From NCBI GenBank assembly GCA_049568075.1, contig CP144911.1: a stretch of 64,000 nt of DNA. One strand, given 5' to 3'. Both the position numbers and the translations under genes were made by a program. Positions 34,484 to 43,552 of the stretch are shown here, piece by piece (within the stretch, counting starts at the first letter, position 1; every line of letters starts with the position of its first letter). The notes beneath the pieces are model-generated. The model searched no databases, was not told the DNA's origin, and saw only the letters and a list, made by a program, of their open reading frames with translations. This stretch comes from Gottfriedia sp049568075. GTDB lineage: Bacteria > Bacillota > Bacilli > Bacillales > Bacillaceae_G.

Positions 34484-34678
34484 TTGAAAATCTATCATTT
34501 ATTAGCACTTATTCCATTTATTGCTATTCTGGGCTTTTCATCTTGGGCAAACCACGTTGAGCCATTTGTATTAGGAATGCCTTTTCTACTTTTTTGGGTT
34601 GTACTTTGGACTGTTTTATCAACACCAGTTATGTGGATTATCTTTAAATTAGATACGGCGAATAAGGGGGACAGATAA
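34484..34678 (+). CDS. DUF3311 small subunit of sodium:solute symporter
   Basis: A 64-residue two-helix protein with the DUF3311 pattern (LALIPFIAIL, PFVLGMPFLLFWVVLW). Such proteins are encoded directly in front of SSS-family symporters and are thought to be accessory subunits. The TTG start at 34484 has AAAGTGGGGAACAA upstream. The symporter ATG follows one base after the stop. Confidence 0.85.
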   Translation: MKIYHLLALIPFIAILGFSSWANHVEPFVLGMPFLLFWVVLWTVLSTPVMWIIFKLDTANKGDR

Positions 34679-34679
34679 G

Positions 34680-36152
34680 ATGAATAGTGCATTAATTATA
34701 ATTTCTCTTTTTCTTGCAGTATCGATTTTTCTAGGGGTACAAGCTAGGAAAGGAAAAGACATGAATCTTGAGCAATGGAGTGTTGGTGGAAGAGGATTTG
34801 GTACGATTTTCGTCTTTCTTTTAATGGCAGGTGAAATCTATACAACCTTTACGTTCCTAGGTGGAAGTGGTTGGGCTTATGGAAAAGGTGGTCCAACATA
34901 CTATATCACTGCTTACGGTGCACTTGCTTACATTATGTCTTACTGGTTGCTTCCAAAAATATGGAAATATGCCAAAGAAAATAATTTAATGTCCCAACCG
35001 GACTTTTTTACAAGTAAATACAAAAGTAAAGCCCTTGGCGTTTTAGTTTCACTAGTTGGTGTTTCTGCTGTAATTCCCTACTTAGTTCTACAATTAAAAG
35101 GATTAGGAAGCATCGTTTCGGAGGCTTCTTATGGAATGATTTCACCAACTTTTGCGATTTGGATCGGTGCTATTTCAGTAACTATTTATGTAATGATCTC
35201 TGGTATCCATGGATCTGCATGGACTGCAGCGTTAAAGGACATTATGATTCTTGGTGTTGTTCTTTTTCTAGGAATTTATCTACCATTTCATTATTATGGT
35301 GGATTCCAAGCGATGTTTGAAGCAGTTGATAAAGCTAAACCAGGTTTTCTAAGTCTCCCAAAAGAGGGTTTAAGTGTATCTTGGTTTAATTCTACAGTTC
35401 TTCTAACAGCTTTAGGTTTTTATATGTGGCCGCATACTTTTGGCTCCATTTATTCAGCTAAAAGTGAAAATGTATTTCGTAAAAATGCGATTATCATGCC
35501 TTTATACCAACTTGTGTTGCTATTTGTGTTTTTCGTTGGATTTGCAGCAATTCTTCAAGTTCCTGGACTACAAGGTCCGGATGCCGATCTGTCTTTATTA
35601 AAATTAAGTAAACAATCTTTTAACCCGTGGTTTGTTGGAATCATTGGTGGAGCAGGGGTATTGACTGCAATCGTGCCAGGTTCGATGATTCTAATGGCAT
35701 CTGCTACTTTAATATCAAAAAATATTTATAAAGTATTTGTACCAACTGCAACAGAAAAGCAGGTTGCAGTTTTAGCTAAATACCTAGTTCCTGTAGTTGC
35801 ATTATTCGCAGTTTTTTTCACATTTAATGGTGGAACTACATTAGTAACTCTGCTTTTAATGGGATACAGTCTAGTTACTCAATTGTTCCCAACACTTGTC
35901 TTTAGTTTAATGAAAAAGAACTTTGTAACGAAGCAAGGTGCATTCGCTGGTATTCTTACTGGAGTTGCAACAGTTACTTATGTCACTATAAGTAATACAA
36001 CAATCGGATCATTATTTCCAGCACTGCCTCAATATATTAAAGATTTGAATATCGGTGTAATTGGCTTAGTTGTAAATCTTGTATTTTTAGTCGTTGTTAG
36101 CTTACTTACTAAAAATATAGCGGTTCAAAGCAAAAAAGAAATTGTAGCATAA
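34680..36152 (+). CDS. Sodium:solute symporter (SSS family)
   Basis: A 490-residue transporter with about thirteen membrane helices. The opening WSVGGRGFGTIFVFLLMAGE and the TFLGGSGWAYGKGGPTYY stretch are typical of the branch that takes up monocarboxylates and small organic acids with sodium. It is coupled to the DUF3311 protein. In this operon it is the likely importer of the substrate, or of the released acid, of the two upstream amidohydrolases. A terminator follows at 36175. Confidence 0.92.
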   Translation: MNSALIIISLFLAVSIFLGVQARKGKDMNLEQWSVGGRGFGTIFVFLLMAGEIYTTFTFLGGSGWAYGKGGPTYYITAYGALAYIMSYWLLPKIWKYAKENNLMSQPDFFTSKYKSKALGVLVSLVGVSAVIPYLVLQLKGLGSIVSEASYGMISPTFAIWIGAISVTIYVMISGIHGSAWTAALKDIMILGVVLFLGIYLPFHYYGGFQAMFEAVDKAKPGFLSLPKEGLSVSWFNSTVLLTALGFYMWPHTFGSIYSAKSENVFRKNAIIMPLYQLVLLFVFFVGFAAILQVPGLQGPDADLSLLKLSKQSFNPWFVGIIGGAGVLTAIVPGSMILMASATLISKNIYKVFVPTATEKQVAVLAKYLVPVVALFAVFFTFNGGTTLVTLLLMGYSLVTQLFPTLVFSLMKKNFVTKQGAFAGILTGVATVTYVTISNTTIGSLFPALPQYIKDLNIGVIGLVVNLVFLVVVSLLTKNIAVQSKKEIVA

Positions 36153-36174
36153 ATAAGAATTACTTTTTAACGAA

Positions 36175-36211
36175 GGGGTTGATTGCTTTAATCAGCCTCT
36201 ATTTTTTTGTG
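36175..36211 (+). terminator. Intrinsic terminator
   Basis: GGGGTTGATT-GCTTT-AATCAGCCTC, then TATTTTTTT. Confidence 0.8.
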
Positions 36212-36252
36212 TAGGTATTCTTAAGAATCTAGGAAATTTACGAAGTTAGGTT

Positions 36253-36813
36253 TTAATCTTTGAACGTTTCAAAACTTTTAAAGTATCTTGAACTTACTTT
36301 ATAAATAGCTAGTCCTATAATTGTTCCAGTTGTATTTAGTATTAAGTCATCAATATCACATGATCTGTAGTTATAGCCAAGGAACAGTCCAGAAATAGCT
36401 TGAATTAATTCGATTGTTAGACTTAATGTAAAACCTATTAAAATCGTTTTTCTGTTTGTTATTTAAAAAAATAGAATAGGGAATGCAAATCCTAGTGGTA
36501 TAAATAATAAAACATTACCAGCAATTTGTTTTAGAACAATTGAAATTGAGCCATAATTGATGGTATCTACGATCGATTTAAAGGGAATAAAATTATGATT
36601 AGATCCCAACTGATCTTCTATCATTACTCGAATTAAATATTTTTGATAGGGGAAAGGAAATAAAGTGAAGTTAATTAGACATGTAAAATAAATACCAAAG
36701 ATTAACCAATAAAGAAGTTTTAGGAAAGTTATGGAACCTTTTAGATATTGATATCCAAAATATAAGATAAAAAAAGTAGAAATGATGATGCTAGGATATA
36801 AGAAATTTAACAA
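36253..36813 (-). pseudogene. VanZ-family protein with in-frame stop
   Basis: A 186-codon frame encodes a VanZ-like membrane protein: helices, FIPFKSIVDTI, AGNVLLFIPLGFAFP, and after the break LTIELIQAISGLFLGYNYRS with CDIDDLILNTTG, the family signature. A TAA at 36463-36465 interrupts it after residue 116 inside a T-rich run. The downstream part stays in the same frame to TAA 36253, so a single substitution explains it. VanZ confers low-level teicoplanin resistance in enterococci; most homologues have unknown roles. It could be a pseudogene or a sequencing error. Confidence 0.8.
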
Positions 36814-37158
36814 TCATTTCTACCATCCCTTTCATATTAGCAGACTTAATAACTTAGAGATCCTGAACCTTGAATATTACAACTACAATATTTAGCTCTG
36901 TTTCCTATTGTTTTTATACATATAGAGAATAGCATACTTGTATAGTTTTCATTCACCATTTTTATGTCAAATTTTAGAAACTTATAAATTAGTTCTTTTT
37001 GTATCTTAAAATAAATAAAAACCCTTTCTATAAATAAAGAAAGAGTTTTAATTTGCGGAGAGGATTTCTTTTTTATTCTATTTTTAAAATTTTTGGGGAG
37101 AAATAAAATTTTAAATTAATGTGACCACTTTAGAGAAAGCTTCTAGATTGTTCTTTAT
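36814..37158. other. Intergenic region, no gene
   Basis: 345 AT-rich bases. A hairpin at about 37018-37052 (AAAAACCCTTTCT / AGAAAGAGTTTT) can serve as terminator. Nothing else recognised. Confidence 0.5.
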
Positions 37159-37977
37159 TTATTTTGCTTGCACTAGAGGTGTCCCGCCTTGAACAGTAAC
37201 CCAACCCCATTTTTGTCGAGCATCCATTTCCATTTTCTTTAATAATTCTGGAGTAAGTGAGTCTGATAAAATTTTATTTGCTTTAGCATCTGCTTCTGCA
37301 TTTAGGATTTTTGTTTGGTTTTCAATTTTTGCTTTTTCTTGGTCAGCTAATGCCTTCTTTACGTTCAATTCAGAAGTTGCCAACTGTGCTTGTGTCTGTG
37401 CCATACCTGCAGGAGATCCTACGTGTGTAAATCCAAAAGTTCCGACTTCAATACCTTGTTTTGCGAGTTCCTTATCTAGTGCAAGATTGATTTCTTCAGT
37501 AATATCAGCTTGTTTTGAACCTTTTATGTCGTTCCAGCTATATTTGTGCGTAATTTTGTTCACAACATTTTTCATTGTAGGTTTGACGATATTATTTTTG
37601 ATGTAACTAATATCTTTTCCACCTACTGATTGATAAAGATTAGCTACGATTTTAGTTGAAATTTTCCATGTTAAGTTTGTATTAACAGGTAGTTCTTGCT
37701 GATCTCCGGTACCTACTGACCATTCTTGATCAGAATTACCACCTTCGTGTTTGTCACTTGATAAAACTAAAGATTGTGTATATGTAGGGTATTCTTGGAC
37801 GGAAACTCCCCAACCAGTCCAATGAAAACCTTGGGGGACTTCAGTAATTTCTCCACTCATATGTTTTTCAATACCGATACTACCAACACTAATATGCGAC
37901 ATACCACCAATTGTGTAAATAATACCTCCAATTATAATAACACCGCCTGCAATCAGACTTCTTAATCCACCGTTCAC
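37159..37977 (-). CDS. SPFH/prohibitin-domain membrane protein
   Basis: A 272-residue protein with an N-terminal helix (~7-26) and a band-7/SPFH domain (about 30-215) including VGTFGFTHVGSP, followed by a helical tail rich in Ala, Lys and Glu. Such proteins form large rings or microdomains in bacterial membranes. GTG start at 37977 overlaps the stop of the preceding small gene (GTGA), so the two are translationally coupled. Upstream ribosome site AGATGAAGAG. No NfeD partner is visible. Confidence 0.82.
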   Translation of the reverse strand: MNGGLRSLIAGGVIIIGGIIYTIGGMSHISVGSIGIEKHMSGEITEVPQGFHWTGWGVSVQEYPTYTQSLVLSSDKHEGGNSDQEWSVGTGDQQELPVNTNLTWKISTKIVANLYQSVGGKDISYIKNNIVKPTMKNVVNKITHKYSWNDIKGSKQADITEEINLALDKELAKQGIEVGTFGFTHVGSPAGMAQTQAQLATSELNVKKALADQEKAKIENQTKILNAEADAKANKILSDSLTPELLKKMEMDARQKWGWVTVQGGTPLVQAK

Positions 37978-38123
37978 TCTTCATCTCTCCCGATTTCTTT
38001 TTTAATGTTTTTAATATGATTATTAAATAATCTACCTATTTTGATAAAGACCTTATAAAACAGTAAGAAGAGAACGATTCCAATAATAACAACTAAAATT
38101 CCGAATTGATAAAAGAAAACCAT
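37974..38123 (-). CDS. Small single-helix membrane protein (49 aa)
   Basis: Residues 4-28 are one hydrophobic helix, followed by a basic tail KIGRLFNNHIKNIKKEIG. The ATG at 38123 has GGGGGAATAACA upstream, which is better than an earlier in-frame start. It is coupled to the SPFH gene by a four-base overlap, suggesting a partner protein. Family not recognised. Confidence 0.65.
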   Translation of the reverse strand: MVFFYQFGILVVIIGIVLFLLFYKVFIKIGRLFNNHIKNIKKEIGRDEE

Positions 38124-38718
38124 TGTTATTCCCCCGAATGTGCTAATTAGATTGACTATCTTTCTACCTTTTCTTATATGCAATTATAGTTTGATTTAAG
38201 CCTTATTAATAATTAAATTTTGCTTAGAGATATAGTGTGTTAACAAGCTTTTTTGGAAAAAATAATAGCTTTTAACCCAATTCCCCCAAATGAATAGTTA
38301 TAGTTAAAAAGATTTTAAGAATAGAGAATCCCTTAGAAAACCACCAATTATAGGTGGTTTTTCTATTTGAGTAATATAATATTGGCCTATTTAACATATA
38401 TTTCTTCTGAAATTAGCCGTATCAAACTGGAAAATTCAATAAAATCAAGGCAAAAATAACCCAAGTTTAAATCAAAGGGAAATCAATTTTAATTGTAGAA
38501 CTTTTCCTTTATTGAGTTGGTATCATTTGAAATTGTTCAGTTGGTTTTTAGGAAGGTGATTACATACGCAGTTATAAACGATTAATTCAGTGAAAAATCA
38601 TTATTTAATCAGAAAAAACAATATTGATACTTTTTTTCAAAATTAAAATTACATCAACACTTAATATAATAAAACTAGATCAGGAAAAGGAACATCTTAG
38701 AGTATGGAGGAAAGTAAT
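38124..38718. other. Intergenic region
   Basis: 595 bp. It contains a terminator-type hairpin at 38337-38364 (AAAACCACC / GGTGGTTTT, then TCTATTT) and AATTCCCCCAA at about 38279, the motif that also heads the repeats at 9.66 and 9.88 kb. No gene is evident. Confidence 0.5.
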
Positions 38719-39024
38719 ATGAAAATTGAACAATTAAGTCATCTTTGTGGGGTTTTAGAGAGTGGTTCCTTTACGATTGCAGCACAGAAATTTTTTATGA
38801 ATGAAGCTGACTTGAAAGAATCAATCATTAGTTTAGAAAGTGAATTCGGCATAAAGTTAATTGAGTGTGACGACGAATCTAAAGTGGTGCCTTCTTTTGG
38901 ATGTTTACAAATTATTTCATATATAAAGGAAATCGTAAGGAATTGTCGAGAAATTGAAGAGGAAATTAAATCCTTACATAAAAAATCTTCTGTTAATACA
39001 ATGTATGATGTGAGTATTTTTTAA
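38719..39024 (+). CDS. Stand-alone LysR-type HTH protein (101 aa)
   Basis: The first ~60 residues follow the LysR N-terminal winged helix (MKIEQLSHLCGVLESGSFTI, AAQKFFMNEADLKESIISLE, FGIKLIE), then a linker-helix-like segment EIVRNCREIEEEIKSL and the stop. The ~200-residue effector domain is absent. ATG 38719 has TATGGAGGAAAGTA upstream and a terminator follows at 39047-39075, so it looks like a complete small gene, not random debris. It may bind DNA constitutively or interfere with a full-length paralogue. Confidence 0.7.
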   Translation: MKIEQLSHLCGVLESGSFTIAAQKFFMNEADLKESIISLESEFGIKLIECDDESKVVPSFGCLQIISYIKEIVRNCREIEEEIKSLHKKSSVNTMYDVSIF

Positions 39025-39046
39025 CTCATTATAGTTTTAAATATAG

Positions 39047-39076
39047 GACCAAATCATAATTGCTTTGGTCTTTTTG
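39047..39076 (+). terminator. Intrinsic terminator
   Basis: GACCAAA / TTTGGTC hairpin then TTTTT. Confidence 0.75.
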
Positions 39077-39104
39077 AATAACTCTTACTTTTCAAATAAA
39101 CGGC

Positions 39105-39138
39105 AAAAAAAAGGCTACAAATTAAGTAGCCTTTTTTT
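39105..39138. terminator. Bidirectional terminator
   Basis: AAGGCTAC-AAATTAA-GTAGCCTT flanked by A and T runs; serves the minus-strand regulator. Confidence 0.85.
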
Positions 39139-40072
39139 AATTTGTCTCATATATAATTTTCCCGGTCCTGGAAGTATCATAATCTCCTAAAGAATCAACC
39201 TCTGATTGAAACTGATTTGAAGATAAAATTTCTGTGACAATTCTGATCAGTCGTTCATTTGCAGGTTTTTTTAATATAACAAGGTCATATTGTTCTGTGA
39301 TTAGTGGAATAAAATCAATTCCTACAATTTTAGCAGCTTTTTCAATTCCGACTCCAACATCTGATACCCCGGTAGAGACAGCGGAGGCCACGCTTAAATG
39401 ATTGCTTTCTTCATGCTCATATCCGTTAATTTTTTTAGAAGAAATTTCGTTGATACGGAGCTGTTCATCGAGAAGAATTCGTGCACCCGAACCTTTCTCT
39501 CTATTTATGATCTTTATATCTTCACGTTCTAAATCTTTCCAAGATGTAATCTTTAAAGGGTTACCTTTTTTAACATATAAACCTGCTTTCCTAGATAGCA
39601 GATTGAATAAAATAAATGGATGTCCCACTAAAATTTTTTTAAGATATGGTAGATTATACTCTCCTGTATCTCCGTCAAAAAGATGAAGGCTAACGATGTC
39701 ACATTCGCCATTATACATAGAAATAAGACTGTTTAAGCTTCCAGTAAAAGATCTTAAAGATTTATAGGATGAGTTTTTCTCGATCTGTTTACCGAGCATA
39801 TCTAAAACTAAATCTTGGCCACTAATAACAACATGATTTGATTCTTTTAGATCGCTTCTGCGAGGTTCAGAAACAGAGGCAGGCAATGTGGTGTTCGGAT
39901 TGGTTTTATTGTTTTTTATGTAATTGTCCAAGTCATTTGCTGCTATTCTCATCTGTCTTCCTACACGGAATACAGGTAATTCACCTTTTTTGACAAGGTC
40001 ATAAATGGTTAATTTCGATACTTTTAAAAACTGTGACACTTCTTCGATTGTATAGGAAAGTTCCATCGTCAT
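39137..40072 (-). CDS. One-component regulator: excisionase-type HTH plus periplasmic-binding-like domain
   Basis: A 311-residue regulator. Residues 4-55 are a MerR/excisionase-type HTH (YTIEEVSQFLKVSKLTIYDL, GELPVFRVGRQMRI). Residues ~90-305 are a type-2 binding-protein-like domain of the PF12727 kind, with IINREKGSGARILLDEQL and SVASAVSTGVSDVGVG. This architecture is used for molybdate- or tungstate-responsive regulators. The gene is divergent from the modA-like gene, with two palindromes in between, so it probably controls modA expression in response to the oxyanion. The start context is weak; alternative ATG two codons downstream. Confidence 0.8.
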   Translation of the reverse strand: MTMELSYTIEEVSQFLKVSKLTIYDLVKKGELPVFRVGRQMRIAANDLDNYIKNNKTNPNTTLPASVSEPRRSDLKESNHVVISGQDLVLDMLGKQIEKNSSYKSLRSFTGSLNSLISMYNGECDIVSLHLFDGDTGEYNLPYLKKILVGHPFILFNLLSRKAGLYVKKGNPLKITSWKDLEREDIKIINREKGSGARILLDEQLRINEISSKKINGYEHEESNHLSVASAVSTGVSDVGVGIEKAAKIVGIDFIPLITEQYDLVILKKPANERLIRIVTEILSSNQFQSEVDSLGDYDTSRTGKIIYETN

Positions 40073-40162
40073 TTACATCCCTCCATTTTCTATTTTAACT
40101 CAATGCCTTTTAAAAAGCATATTCCTAGTAAGTTTAATGGGAATTTTAAAATTCTATTTCTT

Positions 40163-40205
40163 ATTTAGTTATAACTAAATATAATTATATATAACTAGTT
40201 ATGTT
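40163..40205. promoter_or_regulatory. Two palindromic operators between regulator and modA-like gene
   Basis: TTAGTTATAACTAA and ATAACTAGTTAT are both perfect palindromes, separated by ~13 bases and sharing GTTATAAC / ATAACTAG half sites. They overlap the likely promoter of the binding-protein gene and are the natural target of the divergent regulator. Confidence 0.6.
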
Positions 40206-40228
40206 TTAGAAAGGAAGGCTGATGAATA

Positions 40229-41041
40229 ATGAAAAAATTTTATTCTTTATTTTTATCGATAACGATGTTATTAGGACTAGCAGTATCCGGTTGTTCAACA
40301 AATGAACAAGCTACAAAGTCTACAGGCAAGAAACAAGAAACTGTTCAAAAGAATGTGGAATTGACGATCTCAGCAGCAGCTAGCTTACAGGATGCACTAA
40401 ATGATATTAAAGCAAACTTTGAAAAGGCAAATCCTAATGTGAAAATAAATTTTAACTTTGGAGCATCCGGAGCATTACAACAACAAATTTCTCAAGGAGC
40501 ACCGGTAGATCTTTTCTTCTCGGCCGCAGAAGACAAATTTAATAATCTAGTACAAGATAATCTAATTGATAAGAGCCAAGGTAAAGATGTAGTTGGGAAT
40601 GAACTCGTATTAGTTGTACCAAAAGATACAAAAAAAGAAATTAACTCCTTTGAGGATCTTACGAAAGCAGATAAAATTTCAATCGGTACGCCAGAAGCGG
40701 TACCAGCAGGACAATATGGTAAAGAAACATTGGAAAATTTAAATGTTTGGAAATCAATTGAAGGAAAAGTAGTATATGGTAAGGATGTTAGACAAGTACT
40801 TTCTTATGTAGAAACAAATAATGTAGATGCAGGGATTGTATATAAAACAGATGCGCTGACATCAACAAAAGTTAAGATTGTAGCAACTGCAGCTGAAAGT
40901 ACACATGATCCAATTATTTATCCGTTAGGCGTAATAAAGAATAGCAAGCAACCTAAAGAAGCTAAAAAATTCTATGAATATCTTCAAAATGATGAGTCTA
41001 TGAAGATATTAGAGAAGTATGGGTTTAAGGGACTAAATTAA
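40229..41041 (+). CDS. modA: Molybdate-type ABC transporter substrate-binding lipoprotein
   Basis: A 270-residue extracellular binding protein. The signal peptide ends in the lipobox AVSGC. The mature domain follows ModA: ISAAASLQDALNDI (anion-binding serine region), NFGASGALQQQI, GAPVDLFFSA, IGTPEAVPAGQYGKETL and VDAGIVYKTDAL. It should bind molybdate or tungstate and deliver it to ModB/ModC. Neither permease nor ATPase gene follows; a terminator at 41060 ends the transcript. GAAAGGAAGGCTGATGAATA precedes the ATG. Confidence 0.88.
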   Translation: MKKFYSLFLSITMLLGLAVSGCSTNEQATKSTGKKQETVQKNVELTISAAASLQDALNDIKANFEKANPNVKINFNFGASGALQQQISQGAPVDLFFSAAEDKFNNLVQDNLIDKSQGKDVVGNELVLVVPKDTKKEINSFEDLTKADKISIGTPEAVPAGQYGKETLENLNVWKSIEGKVVYGKDVRQVLSYVETNNVDAGIVYKTDALTSTKVKIVATAAESTHDPIIYPLGVIKNSKQPKEAKKFYEYLQNDESMKILEKYGFKGLN

Positions 41042-41059
41042 CTGACATGAGTCTTAGAA

Positions 41060-41093
41060 ATGAGCCGATTAGTTGATTGGCTCATTTTTCTTT
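41060..41093 (+). terminator. Intrinsic terminator
   Basis: ATGAGCC / GGCTCAT with a 12-base loop, then TTTTTC. Confidence 0.8.
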
Positions 41094-41296
41094 TAGTGGG
41101 TATATTAAAGAAGCTTGGGAAGTATTCGGTACAGATGATTAGAACATCTTTGAAATACAAGGATTCCTCCGTTCTATATAAAGAACAATTAGGTAGCTTT
41201 GTTAAAGCTTGTTTAGAAGAGGAAATTTAAGAGAGGAGGATATTAATAGTAAGAATGGGAATTGGTTAGAAAAATTTATATCAATGCCGAATAATA

Positions 41297-41761
41297 TTAG
41301 TGCATGTATTCCTTTATTGATATATTGAAGAGTTTTCGGTCTCTTTTCCCTTTTTGACCAATTAGCCAGTACCAGCTTTGTCCAATATAAAAAGAGTTTG
41401 AAACAAGTTGTTCAATATACTTTGAAATAATTCCATTGATTTTTTCTTTTTCAATTTTATTTTTTATAGACAAGGCAATGACAAAATAGGATTTATCACT
41501 TTCAAATTCAAGTAATTGTAGATGATATTTACCACCTTTTTTTTCATTAAAATCATTTAATACGTGATCTATACAGTTTCGGACGTCAATTTTATATTTA
41601 GCTGCATCGTTCCAATTTGATATAAGAGAGTCATTTAATGAGACAGTTAAGATGTAATATGATGCATAGTCTTTAGGATTAAATTTTCGTTTCTCACCTG
41701 TATATTGATGTAAAGGTGGAACAACAAATTTTTCATAATCAGCAAAAAAATCTTCAGTCAT
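41297..41761 (-). CDS. Hypothetical protein (154 aa)
   Basis: Unrecognised soluble protein with mixed alpha/beta character, containing YASYYILTVSLNDSLIS and KSYFVIALSI. No signal peptide or membrane helix. The ATG at 41761 lacks a strong ribosome site. The 255 bp between modA and this gene also contain a short plus-strand frame (…SVLYKEQLGSFVKACLEEE, stop 41230) that looks like the tail of a lost gene. Confidence 0.5.
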   Translation of the reverse strand: MTEDFFADYEKFVVPPLHQYTGEKRKFNPKDYASYYILTVSLNDSLISNWNDAAKYKIDVRNCIDHVLNDFNEKKGGKYHLQLLEFESDKSYFVIALSIKNKIEKEKINGIISKYIEQLVSNSFYIGQSWYWLIGQKGKRDRKLFNISIKEYMH

Positions 41762-41897
41762 GTTTAATACCTACTTTCTAGATTGAACAAAAGTTTACTA
41801 TATCGAATCTTAATTTAGTTTTTCCTATTCTTTCCAAAAATAGACAGGTAAAGATGAATTGGATTAAGGAAAAGAAAATATAAAATTTTTAGTAAAA

Positions 41898-41927
41898 AGC
41901 AGAGTTGAAAAAATTCAACTCTGCTCC
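41898..41927 (-). terminator. Terminator of the riboswitch-linked operon
   Basis: AGCAGAGTTGAA / TTCAACTCTGCT with a four-base loop; on the minus strand followed by TTTTTAC. Confidence 0.8.
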
Positions 41928-41958
41928 ATTGTAAATGAATTTTTCAATCTATTTAGCT

Positions 41959-42390
41959 TTATAGTATTTGAAGCGAGAATACTAGAGAGGTGAAATCACC
42001 ATTCGCAAAAGCATCATTACAACTGTAGAACATGACATCTTTCTCTTTTTTGATTCTCATACCAGACTGAAAATCATGGAATCCAATCATTCGTTCTTCT
42101 TCCCAGACATTAAAAACATTTAAAAAGCCACTAGAGCATTTTAAGATCAGTTCTGATTGAATTTCACTTTTCCATATAATAACTGTTTTTTGTTTTGGGG
42201 CATCATTGATTGATATTCCATTTTCTGAAATAAATCCGATACCTTGATTTCTAGGAGAATTTGAACTCAAAAATTTTAACTTAATCACTTTTTCTTCATT
42301 CATTTGAAATACTTCTGTATGAATCGTTTCATTAGATTTTACAGACTTGTTAGTACTATACACTTTTTCTTTTACTAGTAACATTTTCAC
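41959..42390 (-). CDS. Hypothetical beta-rich protein, last gene of the riboswitch-linked operon
   Basis: A 143-residue soluble protein of alternating hydrophobic strands, with a C-terminal stretch FNVWEEERMIGFHDFQSG and YSCNDAFANGDFTSLVFSL. I cannot name the family. A GTG start at 42390 has AGGAGAGATAA seven bases upstream and overlaps the end of the MFS gene by 35 bases, so translation is coupled. The operon position suggests a binding, chaperone or tailoring role linked to the P450 pathway, but nothing in the sequence proves it. Confidence 0.6.
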   Translation of the reverse strand: MKMLLVKEKVYSTNKSVKSNETIHTEVFQMNEEKVIKLKFLSSNSPRNQGIGFISENGISINDAPKQKTVIIWKSEIQSELILKCSSGFLNVFNVWEEERMIGFHDFQSGMRIKKEKDVMFYSCNDAFANGDFTSLVFSLQIL

Positions 42391-43552
42391 TTATCTCTCC
42401 TGTTAAGTTATTTTGATCCCCTAATGTTAATTTCAAAAAATAACACAACCCTAAACAGGGGATACAGACTAATGCCATACCTAAAAAAGCAAAAGATGGA
42501 GATATAGAGTAGAGGTAACCACTTGCTAATGTTAAAATACCGCTACCTAAACTTAAACCTAGAGCTGCATAAATTCCATGAGCAAAGGGGAAGTACTTAT
42601 TTTCAATGTTTTCATCTAAGTATTTCACAAAGGCATACTGAGTAAGCCCAAACGTAATAGAGTGTAATAATTGAGACAATACAAAAACTGAAATACTGTT
42701 AAAAGAAAAGATCAATACCCATCTTAATATGGATGCACTTACACTAAACAGTAATAAAACTGGAACAGATCGTCTTTTAAATAAAGAGTCTGATATATAG
42801 AAGAAAACAATTTCTGATATTACTGCAATGATTAAGATGAATCCTGTAAAACTAGTTTTCACCCCAATATTTTTCAAAAAAAGCACAGCATAACTATAAT
42901 ATGCTGCATGTGCAGCTTGAAGAGTGATACAGATCGCTAATACTATTAAAAATGCTTTTGATTTAAACAACTTAAACAATGGAACTTTCTTTGATGTTAT
43001 TTTTGCTTTTAATGGTAAAGGAGCGTTAATGGATGTTAAGAAAGAGAGTAGAACACATCCAATGATCAAAAAGTAAATAACTACATTTTCACTTTTTAAA
43101 GATATGATTATTCCAGTTAATGATAGAGAAATAATATAGCCAATCGAACCATAAGATCTACTCTTTCCATACACTATTTTGCTTTCCCTAATAAGGATAG
43201 ATGCCATAGCTTCATACATAGCTAAAGGCATTGGATAAACAAGGCTTAGTAAAACTGTAATAAAAGCTACTGCAATTAAACTATTAAACGGGATTAATAT
43301 GATTAATAGCGTAACAGAAGTTAAGGAAACTACTTGATTTAATCTTGCTAAATTTAGGTATCTACTTATAAATGGAAAAATAAAAAAGGTTGTTATTGAC
43401 CTTGTTATTAATCCTAAAGCAATGATTAGTCCAGCTTCATCAGCTGTAAAACCTTTACTTGTTGTTAGCCAAGTAGACCAATAGGGCACGAAGATTCCGA
43501 AAGTGAAGAAAAACCCAAAAAACTGTAAAGACATCCATCTTTGAGCGGTCAT
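42356..43552 (-). CDS. MFS transporter (MFS_1-like / nucleoside-symporter-related)
   Basis: A 398-residue protein with twelve predicted membrane helices. The N-terminus SLQFFGFFFTFGIFVPYWST and YGKSRSYGSIGYIISLS place it near the HcaT / MFS_1-like branch, which is related to nucleoside:proton symporters. In the operon it may export the product or import a precursor. Its ATG overlaps the TGA of the hydrolase gene (ATGA), with CTGGAGGAATCAA as ribosome site. Confidence 0.85.
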   Translation of the reverse strand: MTAQRWMSLQFFGFFFTFGIFVPYWSTWLTTSKGFTADEAGLIIALGLITRSITTFFIFPFISRYLNLARLNQVVSLTSVTLLIILIPFNSLIAVAFITVLLSLVYPMPLAMYEAMASILIRESKIVYGKSRSYGSIGYIISLSLTGIIISLKSENVVIYFLIIGCVLLSFLTSINAPLPLKAKITSKKVPLFKLFKSKAFLIVLAICITLQAAHAAYYSYAVLFLKNIGVKTSFTGFILIIAVISEIVFFYISDSLFKRRSVPVLLLFSVSASILRWVLIFSFNSISVFVLSQLLHSITFGLTQYAFVKYLDENIENKYFPFAHGIYAALGLSLGSGILTLASGYLYSISPSFAFLGMALVCIPCLGLCYFLKLTLGDQNNLTGEISENVTSKRKSV

